The notes under the pieces are model-generated. The model was not told the origin of the DNA, ran no database searches, and saw nothing but the letters and a program-made list of their open reading frames with translations. The translations under genes and the position numbers were made by a program. A stretch of DNA of 5,343 nucleotides, taken from the NCBI GenBank assembly GCA_021799315.1, contig JAJZAR010000101.1, positions 1 through 5,343 on the forward strand. The letters are read 5' to 3'. Every line of letters begins with the position of its first letter. Position 1 is the first letter of the stretch. Source of the stretch: Thermoplasmata archaeon. GTDB lineage: Archaea; Thermoplasmatota; Thermoplasmata; Thermoplasmatales; Thermoplasmataceae. Shown here piece by piece: positions 1-5,267 of this stretch.

Positions 1-686
1 AATGGTATATCTAGCCCATAGTCATACATTTGGCCATCAAGTACCTTAAAATCATGGTATTCACACTCATCCCTTATATGCAGTGACATGGCGCCATAGT
101 AATCGGCGGCGCTCTGGAAACCTCTCTCTTTGGCATCCACATAGTCATTATATTTTTTGAAACCTTGCTCAATAGCCGGAGCACCCTCCTCCAGATAGGT
201 GGAATAATCTTGAAAATAATTGTAAAAATGAAACGATCTATAAAAGTCATAGAAATTTTTATATTCATGACGTATGGAGGAATAATACAGTGATGCTACA
301 GAATGGATATCCCATCTCTTTGATATTTGTTCAATAAGGTCAAAGGCTCTATAGTCTATGAATCCGCCCTTTTTGGCACTCACGTAATCCTTCAGTTTCT
401 TAAAACCTTTTGATTCAGCTGAGAATATAATATTGTCTTTGACAAAGAAAAATACCAATGGAGAAGGTCCCTGATTATCAAAAATGGGTAATGTACCATT
501 TTCATGCTTAAATTTATTGCAATCTGGGCCATAACAGGACCACACTGTTCCTATTTTGTATTCATTAATTAGTTCAAGGAAACTATCCAAGTCTAGCAGT
601 CTAATTTCTACTGGGGCAAGTGTCTCGTATCCATAACATTCCTTTGTTTCTGGAATACTTTGATCAGAATTGCTTTTCAAATCCAT
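1..686 (-). CDS. Partial unknown protein with repeated GFKKxxDYVxAKxxGF motif (C-terminus beyond window)
   Basis: The minus-strand frame from ATG at 686 stays open to base 1, giving 228 residues with no stop, so the gene continues outside the window. I do not recognise the family. The N-terminal part (about 20-90) looks globular, with a hydrophobic LVFFFV stretch near 77-82 and two cysteines in SCYGPDC (50-56). The second half is rich in Tyr and Phe. Two copies of a motif are visible: GFKKLKDYVSAKKGGF at 94-109 and GFKKYNDYVDAKERGF at 175-190, 12 of 16 residues identical. The stretch after the second copy (AADYYGAM, 193-200) looks like a further degenerate unit. No signal peptide or clear membrane helix is seen. 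The ATG overlaps the end of the integrase frame by 10 bp, so the two genes are probably cotranscribed and translationally coupled. An in-frame ATG at 698 would add MGGG and cannot be excluded. Coding status is fairly sure; function is unknown. Confidence 0.75.
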   Translation of the reverse strand, partial: MDLKSNSDQSIPETKECYGYETLAPVEIRLLDLDSFLELINEYKIGTVWSCYGPDCNKFKHENGTLPIFDNQGPSPLVFFFVKDNIIFSAESKGFKKLKDYVSAKKGGFIDYRAFDLIEQISKRWDIHSVASLYYSSIRHEYKNFYDFYRSFHFYNYFQDYSTYLEEGAPAIEQGFKKYNDYVDAKERGFQSAADYYGAMSLHIRDECEYHDFKVLDGQMYDYGLDIP

Positions 687-1237
687 CCCTCCACCCATTT
701 TCTCATTTCTTTCCTGTCGTCTTCTTCAAATGGAATGTTCAGGTAGTGCTCATACTGTGTTGTAGTGGTATGCCCCTGGCTCAATGCTATCTGCAAAGCT
801 TTGTCTGGGTAGTAGAACACAAGCCATGATTCCCAGGTCTTCCTGAAGGTCTTGTTGTTGACAGGATTTCCCTCCAGGATTCTCCTGGATAGTCTTTTCA
901 GCTTCATGTCCAATGCCGGAAGTTCAGGCAACGGGTGCGAGACCTGAAACAGGTCCGGAAGTAGTGTTTTACCCATATCTGATAGCCTTATTGCCCGCTC
1001 CTTCTGCTTGGCCTTTATCTTCAACATTGATCCCCGGGGAAGATAAATGAACTTGCCATCAAGCCAATCGGGGTTCTCCCTCAATCTCTGTAATTCGGCA
1101 TAACGCATTCCTGTGAGAAGAAGGGATGTGCATATCCTCCTGGTATTTGGATCCATGGCGTCCCTCAATGTTTCGAACTCAACAGGCCTGAGGACCCTCA
1201 CCTGGAACTTTTCCGAAGATCTTACTATGGCTCTCAA
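677..1237 (-). CDS. Tyrosine recombinase/integrase, catalytic domain (5' end probably frameshifted)
   Basis: This is a site-specific DNA recombinase of the tyrosine (phage/plasmid integrase) family, which cuts and rejoins att sites through a 3'-phosphotyrosine intermediate. Family residues are visible in order: Arg45 in TGMRYAEL (box I); Lys residues at 75-79 in the beta-hairpin position; Arg132 in NKTFRKTW (box II, with Lys129 where many members have His); His156 in LSQGHTTTT; and Tyr165 in QYEHYLN, nine residues after the His and thus the likely nucleophile. The 186-residue frame is essentially the catalytic domain only and begins at a TTG, an unlikely start. Upstream, an archaeal TATA box leads to ATG at 1293, whose frame ends after nine codons. 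Restoring one A in the run at about 1270-1273 would join them into a product of about 205 residues. The integrase may therefore be inactivated, or the base may be a sequencing error. It shares a transcript with the overlapping downstream gene at 1-686. Confidence 0.85.
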   Translation of the reverse strand: MRAIVRSSEKFQVRVLRPVEFETLRDAMDPNTRRICTSLLLTGMRYAELQRLRENPDWLDGKFIYLPRGSMLKIKAKQKERAIRLSDMGKTLLPDLFQVSHPLPELPALDMKLKRLSRRILEGNPVNNKTFRKTWESWLVFYYPDKALQIALSQGHTTTTQYEHYLNIPFEEDDRKEMRKWVEGWI

Positions 1238-1273
1238 CGCTGTTGTTAAGATACTGACAACACTTAACGCTTT

Positions 1274-1293
1274 TCATCGAGTTTGAGTGCCAT
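1274..1293 (-). pseudogene. Probable original 5' end of the integrase gene, out of frame
   Basis: From ATG at 1293 the minus strand reads MALKLDEKR and then a stop at 1264-1266. The ATG lies about 27 bp downstream of the centre of a strong TATA box, the classic spacing for a leaderless archaeal gene. The integrase frame is open from 1273 onward and reads KALSVVSILTTALRAIVR into the annotated part. The two frames join if one A is added to the A-run in GATGAAAAGC. The sequence shows the promoter, the start and both open frames. That they once formed one gene is inference. Confidence 0.55.
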
Positions 1294-1315
1294 GACCTGC
1301 ACCCTTCCTTGAATG

Positions 1316-1325
1316 TATATATAAA
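1316..1325 (-). promoter_or_regulatory. TATA box of the integrase operon
   Basis: On the minus strand the sequence TTTATATATA is centred at about 1320.5, about 27 bp upstream of ATG 1293. This matches an archaeal TATA box driving a leaderless transcript. It is preceded by a C/G-containing stretch where a BRE element would sit. It would drive the integrase and the overlapping gene at 1-686. Confidence 0.6.
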
Positions 1326-1397
1326 GGGCGTTAAGTTTTACTCCAAAAGTTAACAAGGTACTTTCGGAATAAAGTTATGACGAATAATAAGAACAGA

Positions 1398-1412
1398 ATT
1401 AAGCCCCTTAAT
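1398..1412 (-). terminator. Small hairpin, possible terminator of the three-gene cassette
   Basis: Just past the peptidase stop codon, ATTAAG and CTTAAT form a perfect 6-bp stem around a three-base loop. On the minus strand it is followed by a T-rich stretch (TCTGTTCTTATTATT). Archaeal termination depends mainly on U-rich tracts, so the T-rich run may matter more than the short stem. Confidence 0.3.
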
Positions 1413-1416
1413 ATGA

Positions 1417-2175
1417 TTACTTGGAAATGATATAATATCTTTTTATAGCATTATTAGCACTATATAGAACTATTGGTCCAATTAACAAATTAGTTGACTC
1501 GTTTACTGATCCATGACTTTCTTTTGCACCCACAATCTGTAATGAGACTTTTTCCAACTCACTATTCTGAATGTTGATATTTCTTGGCCATTTTGTCTTA
1601 ACAACCAACTTACCTTCAGACCAAACACCTGATATCGTTGAAATTTTCAGTACTTCCCACAATCTCCTTACCAATACTTCTTCAGACACTTCAAAAGTTC
1701 TTATTAAATCCAAATACTGATTTAGGCTTGTCAATTCTTGCTTTAAAGCCATTTTTAACCATTTATTAGGTATGAGTAATCTACCTGCAAAGTCATTGCA
1801 CCAATCCTCTATTTTTTCCAGTGTTGTCTGATAGCTATTTCTTTCATCTGTCATTCTTTCAAGTACCCAATGGGCAATTTCATGAGCTATGGTGAATCTC
1901 CATCTAAATCCCCTTAAATATTTGGGTCCTTTATAAAAAATAATTCCTTTTCCCTCTGGGGACTCTACCAAGTAGCCATCTGTGTGTAGGTCCTCTTCAT
2001 ACAGTTCCAAATCAAGATCCTGGCAAATTCTAAATAGATCAATAGGGGGACCAGATAAGTTACTTCTCGAAATCAACTTATCTATTATATCATCTGGTTG
2101 TATCTTTGCGAATATTCTTTGGATAGCGTTTCTCTTTATTTTTATAGGTAAATCTTCGATTTTAACAGATTCCAT
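1417..2175 (-). CDS. ImmA/IrrE-type zinc metallopeptidase (COG2856-like)
   Basis: This is a predicted cytoplasmic zinc protease. The gluzincin motif HEIAH lies at 98-102 (zinc ligands His98 and His102, catalytic Glu99). The third ligand is probably Glu123 in IEDWCNDFAGRLLIP, which matches the ExxAN-FA-LLxP pattern of the ImmA/IrrE family. PPIDLFRI (43-50) fits the usual helical N-terminal region. Residues 180-252 form an extra C-terminal section that I cannot assign; in IrrE the C-terminal domain is sensor-like. No HTH is present, so the regulator is a separate protein. Known relatives cleave XRE-family repressors: ImmA cuts ImmR in ICEBs1 and IrrE cuts DdrO in Deinococcus. ATG 2175 lies 4 bp after the stop of the NDT-HTH gene, indicating coupled translation, and the natural inferred substrate is that neighbour. 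It appears to have no promoter of its own. Confidence 0.88.
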   Translation of the reverse strand: MESVKIEDLPIKIKRNAIQRIFAKIQPDDIIDKLISRSNLSGPPIDLFRICQDLDLELYEEDLHTDGYLVESPEGKGIIFYKGPKYLRGFRWRFTIAHEIAHWVLERMTDERNSYQTTLEKIEDWCNDFAGRLLIPNKWLKMALKQELTSLNQYLDLIRTFEVSEEVLVRRLWEVLKISTISGVWSEGKLVVKTKWPRNINIQNSELEKVSLQIVGAKESHGSVNESTNLLIGPIVLYSANNAIKRYYIISK

Positions 2176-2179
2176 TTTC

Positions 2180-3031
2180 TCACAACCGTTTCATTAAAAG
2201 TCTAAAAACTATTCTTAGGACATCATCTTTGTTTATATCGTGGGATTTGCTTCTTGTTTGATTTATGGAATAATTGCTAATTTCTATGAAAATCTCTGGA
2301 AGCTTCGCAGCAATTTCATATAGTTTTTGTTCATAGAAATTTGGAGAAGTCAATTCGGCAGGATCAATATCAAGGGCTGTAGAAATTTTGTTTATCAAAA
2401 ATAATGAAGGATTGATGACTTTCTTATCCTCATTCTCTAAATGCCTAATTTCATCTGGTGCAATCCCTATTGCTTTTGCTAAGTCATCTTGGGTCAAGTT
2501 ACGTTGCAATCTGAATTTTTTTACACTTTCCCCGAAGCTTAAAGAAGAGGTTGGCAAAATACCATCGTGCCTCTTCTCAATGTGGGGCATGAGCACAGAA
2601 AGTGCCTCTTTCATAGAAACTTTAAGAGAATCTATGTCAGTAAAATCTTGAATTTGCCTAAGAGACAGCGGAACTCCACTAACCATTCTACTAATCTTAC
2701 CGTCGTGCGGTTGTAATATAATCATAGGTATCAAAGCGTTGTATGCAATCTCCACTTCCTGGCCAGCTCCAAAACTAGGTCTATACGCTAATAAAATGAA
2801 AACGTCAGATTCTCGTACTCTTTGTCGATCAGTTTGATAAACAAAACTTGGAGATAACTCGGGATTAGTTACGGGATCGCTATGTTTTCCAGGTACGTAA
2901 GGGAATATGTTCTTTTCCTTGCATACTGTTTCAATGACTTCTATATACTCGTAAACAGTCTTTCTCATTGGCTCATCGAGGCCAGTCAGTGGAGAGGCAA
3001 TATAGGCCCTAAACTGTTTACCATCTTTCAC
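2180..3031 (-). CDS. Nucleoside deoxyribosyltransferase-like domain fused to XRE-family HTH
   Basis: This is a two-domain predicted regulator. Residues 7-145 match the nucleoside 2-deoxyribosyltransferase fold: RAYIASPL at 8-15 (glycan-like start of the Rossmann-type core), RVRESDVFILLAYRPSFG at 71-88 with Asp76, and GQEVEIAYNA at 90-99, where Glu94 fits the family's catalytic Glu. The active-site pattern thus seems kept, so the domain could bind or hydrolyse a nucleoside, nucleotide or NAD-type ligand. Residues about 168-227 are a typical XRE HTH (VKKFRLQRNLTQDDLAKAIG, then IRHLENEDK), followed by a 55-residue tail. In ImmR and DdrO the HTH is N-terminal, so the order here is unusual. The start is GTG; an upstream in-frame stop at 3044-3046 leaves no other reasonable choice. 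Position between an ART-like protein and an ImmA-type peptidase suggests a repressor or antitoxin role (inference). Confidence 0.85.
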   Translation of the reverse strand: MKDGKQFRAYIASPLTGLDEPMRKTVYEYIEVIETVCKEKNIFPYVPGKHSDPVTNPELSPSFVYQTDRQRVRESDVFILLAYRPSFGAGQEVEIAYNALIPMIILQPHDGKISRMVSGVPLSLRQIQDFTDIDSLKVSMKEALSVLMPHIEKRHDGILPTSSLSFGESVKKFRLQRNLTQDDLAKAIGIAPDEIRHLENEDKKVINPSLFLINKISTALDIDPAELTSPNFYEQKLYEIAAKLPEIFIEISNYSINQTRSKSHDINKDDVLRIVFRLLMKRL

Positions 3032-3061
3032 AACTGTATCTATTTAAAACTCCTATATTAA

Positions 3062-3069
3062 TATTTATA
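3062..3069 (-). promoter_or_regulatory. Candidate TATA box for the NDT-HTH and peptidase genes
   Basis: TATAAATA on the minus strand is centred near 3065.5, which predicts a transcript start around 3039, eight bases before the GTG at 3031. It lies in the 75-bp gap after the ART gene and beside the palindrome ATATTAATAT (3055-3064). This would let regulator and peptidase be made independently of the ART. The region is very A+T-rich, so a chance match is possible. Confidence 0.4.
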
Positions 3070-3106
3070 TTGATTAAAATAACTCAATTCAAAGAATATA
3101 TTACCA

Positions 3107-3661
3107 TTACGCCTCAAAATAAAGGGAAACTTGCCCAATTAAATTTGACTCATTCAATACAACCAACTGTATGTGAGAACCTTTATGAAGATACGACCCT
3201 GGATATATAGGTTCTCCAATATCAAATGGTGCACGTATAGTATCTACGCAAAAAAGTTCGGAAGTTAGATAATTTAAGACAGAACAGTCTAAAACATGAG
3301 AGTCAATCTCGTAGTTTGTTATATCTTTCCCTTCATTTCTCATTTTCTCTGTGTATTTTTCATAAGCAATTCTTACATAATCAGTGTAAGAAAGTACGGT
3401 TAGATCCAAGCATCTTCCTAAGTTAATAGAAACTTCGACTACAGCAGCTTCTTCTCCATACTTAAAAGTTGCCCATTCTATTGCTCTTCCCGGGTCATCT
3501 TCCCAAAAGTACATGCCATGTCCAAGCCAATCATCAGATTCGTGGCTTTTGTGAAATTGATGGGTAAATACGCTATTTGCAGCATATTCTTTTTTTGTTC
3601 CATGAAACCCTTTGACTACTTTTTCGATTACAGGTAGTGGGAATTTTTCCTTTGGATTCAT
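3107..3661 (-). CDS. PARP-like ADP-ribosyltransferase-fold protein, predicted toxin
   Basis: A 184-residue soluble protein. FHGT at 19-22 matches the ART motif I (His-Gly-Thr, NAD-binding). DWLGHGMYFWEDDPGRAIEWA starts at 44 and matches the GxGxYF motif II, with Tyr51 and Phe52. VDTIRAPFDIGEPIYPG (139-155) and SHIQLVVLN (162-170) match the end of a widespread, mostly unnamed bacterial family that I recall by its DWLGHGxYFWE signature. In the last strand Gln165 stands where classical PARPs carry the catalytic Glu, suggesting an altered or mono-ADP-ribosylating activity, or another NAD-dependent reaction. Such ART proteins are commonly toxins or effectors acting on nucleic acid or protein. The ATG at 3661 is about 26 bp from a TATA box, so the transcript is probably leaderless. 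It is first in the cassette, upstream of the HTH regulator and peptidase. Fold assignment is fairly sure; the toxin role is inferred. Confidence 0.75.
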   Translation of the reverse strand: MNPKEKFPLPVIEKVVKGFHGTKKEYAANSVFTHQFHKSHESDDWLGHGMYFWEDDPGRAIEWATFKYGEEAAVVEVSINLGRCLDLTVLSYTDYVRIAYEKYTEKMRNEGKDITNYEIDSHVLDCSVLNYLTSELFCVDTIRAPFDIGEPIYPGSYLHKGSHIQLVVLNESNLIGQVSLYFEA

Positions 3662-3677
3662 AATTTTTAATACATAG

Positions 3678-3691
3678 TTTATTTAAATAAA
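3678..3691 (-). promoter_or_regulatory. ART gene TATA box within a 14-bp perfect palindrome
   Basis: TTTATTTAAATAAA is its own reverse complement. Its upstream half, TTTATTTA (3684-3691), is centred about 26 bp before ATG 3661, the right place for an archaeal TATA box with a leaderless start. A palindrome covering the TATA box would be a natural operator for the HTH protein encoded downstream. A+T-rich sequence makes such palindromes common, so the operator role is speculative. Confidence 0.4.
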
Positions 3692-3792
3692 TTTCCTATC
3701 GTAAAATTGATGACAGGGTTAACACATATATATAGTTCTTTTGATACCCTCGTTATCTTAGATTCTCAGTTTAATTCATAGTATTACTAATT

Positions 3793-3811
3793 TACTATAG
3801 TTTTGCGATTT
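3793..3811 (+). repeat. Left terminal inverted repeat of the IS4-type element
   Basis: TACTATAGTTTTGCGATTT is the reverse complement of 5018-5036 except for one base (position 3800). It lies 36 bp upstream of the transposase ATG. Confidence 0.75.
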
Positions 3812-3847
3812 AGTAAGATTTATCCATGTGTCTGACATTGTCATATC

Positions 3848-5034
3848 ATGATCGAGATACCCATGGTGAATACTCCCGATGTCCTTAGCGAACTTCTAGT
3901 TGAATTCAGGCCCATTTTTGATCGAAGGCAGTTCAGGCAGTTCTCCAGATACATTTCTTCCTCATGGGTATCACCAACCCGTTCAGTGGCACACCTGAAC
4001 GGCATATTCATGGAACATACTGATCAGTCCAACCTGAACAGGTTCCTGAGGAATATCCCGGTGCTGGAGATATTCAGGAAGTCTGTGGACCTGATCAAAG
4101 GGTATTCATCAGATCCAATCATGATCATTGACGACACAATCATTGAAAGAAACGGCAGGCATATTGAGGGTGCAGGCTGGGTATTTGATCACACACAGGG
4201 GAAATCCGTATGGGGAATGCAGTATGTCACTTCTGTGGTATCAGGGAAAGAAGGCACATTTCCCCTCAATCTCGATCTCAAGGCAAAATCAGGTCTGTCC
4301 AAGATAGTGATGCAGATGGCCGTAATCAAGCGTTCCATTACGGCCGGCCTTCATTTCAGTACCGTGGTATTCGATTCCTGGTATTTTGCCTCCCGTCTCG
4401 TAAGGTTTCTGGAGAGGGAGAAGAAGGACTGGATCACGGAGGCAAAGAGCAACCGCACCATACTGGTGGATGGATCGAGGATGAGGCTGAAGGATTATGC
4501 AGCTTCCCTGAACCTAAGGAATATGACTGCATACAGCATCGATGAAAGCACATATTTCATGACCAGCATAACCACAAGGATGAAGAATGTGGGAAAGGTA
4601 CAGGTCATAATATCCATTGGAAAGAACGCGGAAAAGTTCTTCGTCACCAACAGGATTGACTGGAAACCTAAAAGGGTCATTGACCAGTATCTCAGGAGAT
4701 GGGACATCGAGGTTTTTCACAGAGAACTTAAGCAGGACGGGCTAAGGCATCTCTACCAGAGGACGCATGAAAGCTTGCTTGGTACGGCAAAGCTGAGTCC
4801 CTGGGTGAGCTGCTTCTCGAAATCTCTGCCATACGTTCCCTGGAATCCCACCTTAAAATCGGGAAAGGTACACCCGGTCTGAGATTCAGGTCAATGGCCA
4901 TGAGGGTTCTGGTTGATCTGCTGAAGGCCATGGAGAAGGGCGGAAAGGAGTTCCTGGATGCGCTGCTGGAATCCATAAGGAACCCATACAGGTCGACGAT
5001 GGGTGTAATTGGAGGTCAAATCGCAAAAGTATAG
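3848..5034 (+). pseudogene. IS4-superfamily DDE transposase, split by a one-base shift
   Basis: The DDE transposase catalyses excision and insertion of its element. The frame from ATG 3848 runs 344 codons to a stop at 4882. Catalytic features are intact: IIDDT with Asp95/96, VVFDSW with Asp176, and YLRRWDIEVFHRELK with Glu288, which satisfies the IS4 Y-x2-R-x3-E-x6-K signature (Tyr281, Arg284, Glu288, Lys295). After about residue 317 (LLGTAKLS) the frame becomes unlike a transposase. Moving back one base from about 4799 gives SLGELLLEISAIRS, LLKAMEKGGKEFLDALLES and finally GGQIAKV with a stop at 5032-5034, a natural end. The restored length, about 395 residues, is normal for the group. A single lost base in AGTCCCTGG is the simplest cause. 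No convincing slippery heptamer was found, so programmed frameshifting is less likely. The start is fixed by an in-frame stop at 3833. Exact subgroup (IS4 proper or IS701-like) is not certain. Confidence 0.85.
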
Positions 5035-5036
5035 TA
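5018..5036 (+). repeat. Right terminal inverted repeat of the IS4-type element
   Basis: AAATCGCAAAAGTATAGTA mirrors the left end with one mismatch. It contains the last codons and stop (5032-5034) of the restored transposase frame. Confidence 0.75.
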
Positions 5037-5039
5037 CAT

Positions 5040-5167
5040 TTAATTGACTGATTGAATTTCAATAATATTGAATTGCAATCCCCCTTCCATAATATGTGTC
5101 CTGGAAATTCTTCCCTATTCAATGAATGTGGAGGAATGTAAAAATCTCTCAGTTCGAAGTTTGACAA
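5040..5167 (-). pseudogene. Possible 5' remnant of a gene cut by the IS insertion
   Basis: On the minus strand an open frame from TTG 5167 reads SNFELRDFYIPPHSLNREEF and then PGHILWKGDCNSILLKFNQS up to the IS border at 5036. About 42 codons have protein-like composition, and beyond that the frame continues only as an antisense shadow of the transposase. A TATA-like box (AAATATATAA at 5191-5200) lies about 28 bp upstream of the TTG. The flank on the other side of the IS (3662-3792) has stops in every minus frame, so the rest of the gene is not there. I do not recognise the family. A non-coding A+T-rich spacer is the alternative, and a TTG leaderless start would be unusual. Confidence 0.35.
5051..5079. 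repeat. Two 13-bp direct repeats separated by 3 bp
   Basis: ATTGAATTTCAAT (5051-5063) and ATTGAATTGCAAT (5067-5079) differ at one base and are separated by AAT, a 16-bp period. Each copy is also nearly palindromic. They could be a protein-binding pair, or simple A+T-rich repetition inside the remnant gene. Confidence 0.4.
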
Positions 5168-5222
5168 CTAAAAGAAGTATAATTTAATGCTTATATATTT
5201 TTCACTCGTTTTCGTATATGAT

Positions 5223-5265
5223 AGTGTACATGAATTGCTGTAATTTCGAAAAGACCCTGTACACT
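5223..5265. repeat. 8-bp inverted repeat AGTGTACA/TGTACACT, possible IS end
   Basis: AGTGTACA at 5223-5230 and TGTACACT at 5258-5265 are perfect inverted copies around a 27-base interior. They sit immediately downstream of the minus-strand partial gene. If that gene is an IS256-type transposase, this region is where its terminal repeat should lie. The other end is outside the window, so the element border cannot be confirmed. Confidence 0.3.
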
Positions 5266-5267
5266 CC

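Larger units (their letters stand above)
1262..1336. repeat. 9-bp inverted repeat flanking the integrase promoter and start
   Basis: ACTTAACGC at 1262-1270 is the exact reverse complement of GCGTTAAGT at 1328-1336. One arm lies just upstream of the TATA box, the other inside the first codons after ATG 1293. Such a pair could be an operator bridging the promoter or an arm-type recombinase site. A 9-bp match over this distance could also be chance. Confidence 0.35.
3793..5036 (+). mobile_element. IS4-superfamily insertion sequence, full length with inverted ends
   Basis: The 1244-bp element is bounded by 19-bp terminal inverted repeats that match at 18 of 19 positions and hold a single transposase gene in plus orientation. 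The right repeat overlaps the end of the restored transposase frame, whose stop (5032-5034) lies only 2 bp inside the end. The flanks share only a short AATTA-like match and no convincing target duplication. Its higher G+C than the A+T-rich cassette fits a separate origin. The transposase is frameshifted, so the copy is probably not autonomous. Confidence 0.75.

Noticed and set aside
74..268. Minus-strand 64-residue frame starting MNIKISMTFIDRF
   Set aside because: It lies inside the longer open frame at 1-686, which has more convincing composition and repeats, so it is a shadow.
670..698. TTCAAATCC followed by CCACCCA, resembling a tRNA 3' end and thus an attachment site
   Set aside because: The bases encode the end of the integrase and the start of the next gene, and no acceptor stem or cloverleaf can be formed.
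3725..3734. ATATATATAG as a second promoter between the ART gene and the IS
   Set aside because: It is not at a useful distance from any start codon and is expected in such A+T-rich DNA.
3783..5046. Target-site duplication around the IS4-type element
   Set aside because: The flanks (attactaatt on the left, catttaattg on the right) share only a short AATTA-like match in register, not a credible duplication.
4728..5167. Minus-strand frames antisense to the transposase
   Set aside because: Within the IS they mirror the transposase coding strand; only the part beyond the IS border (5040-5167) is kept as a tentative remnant.
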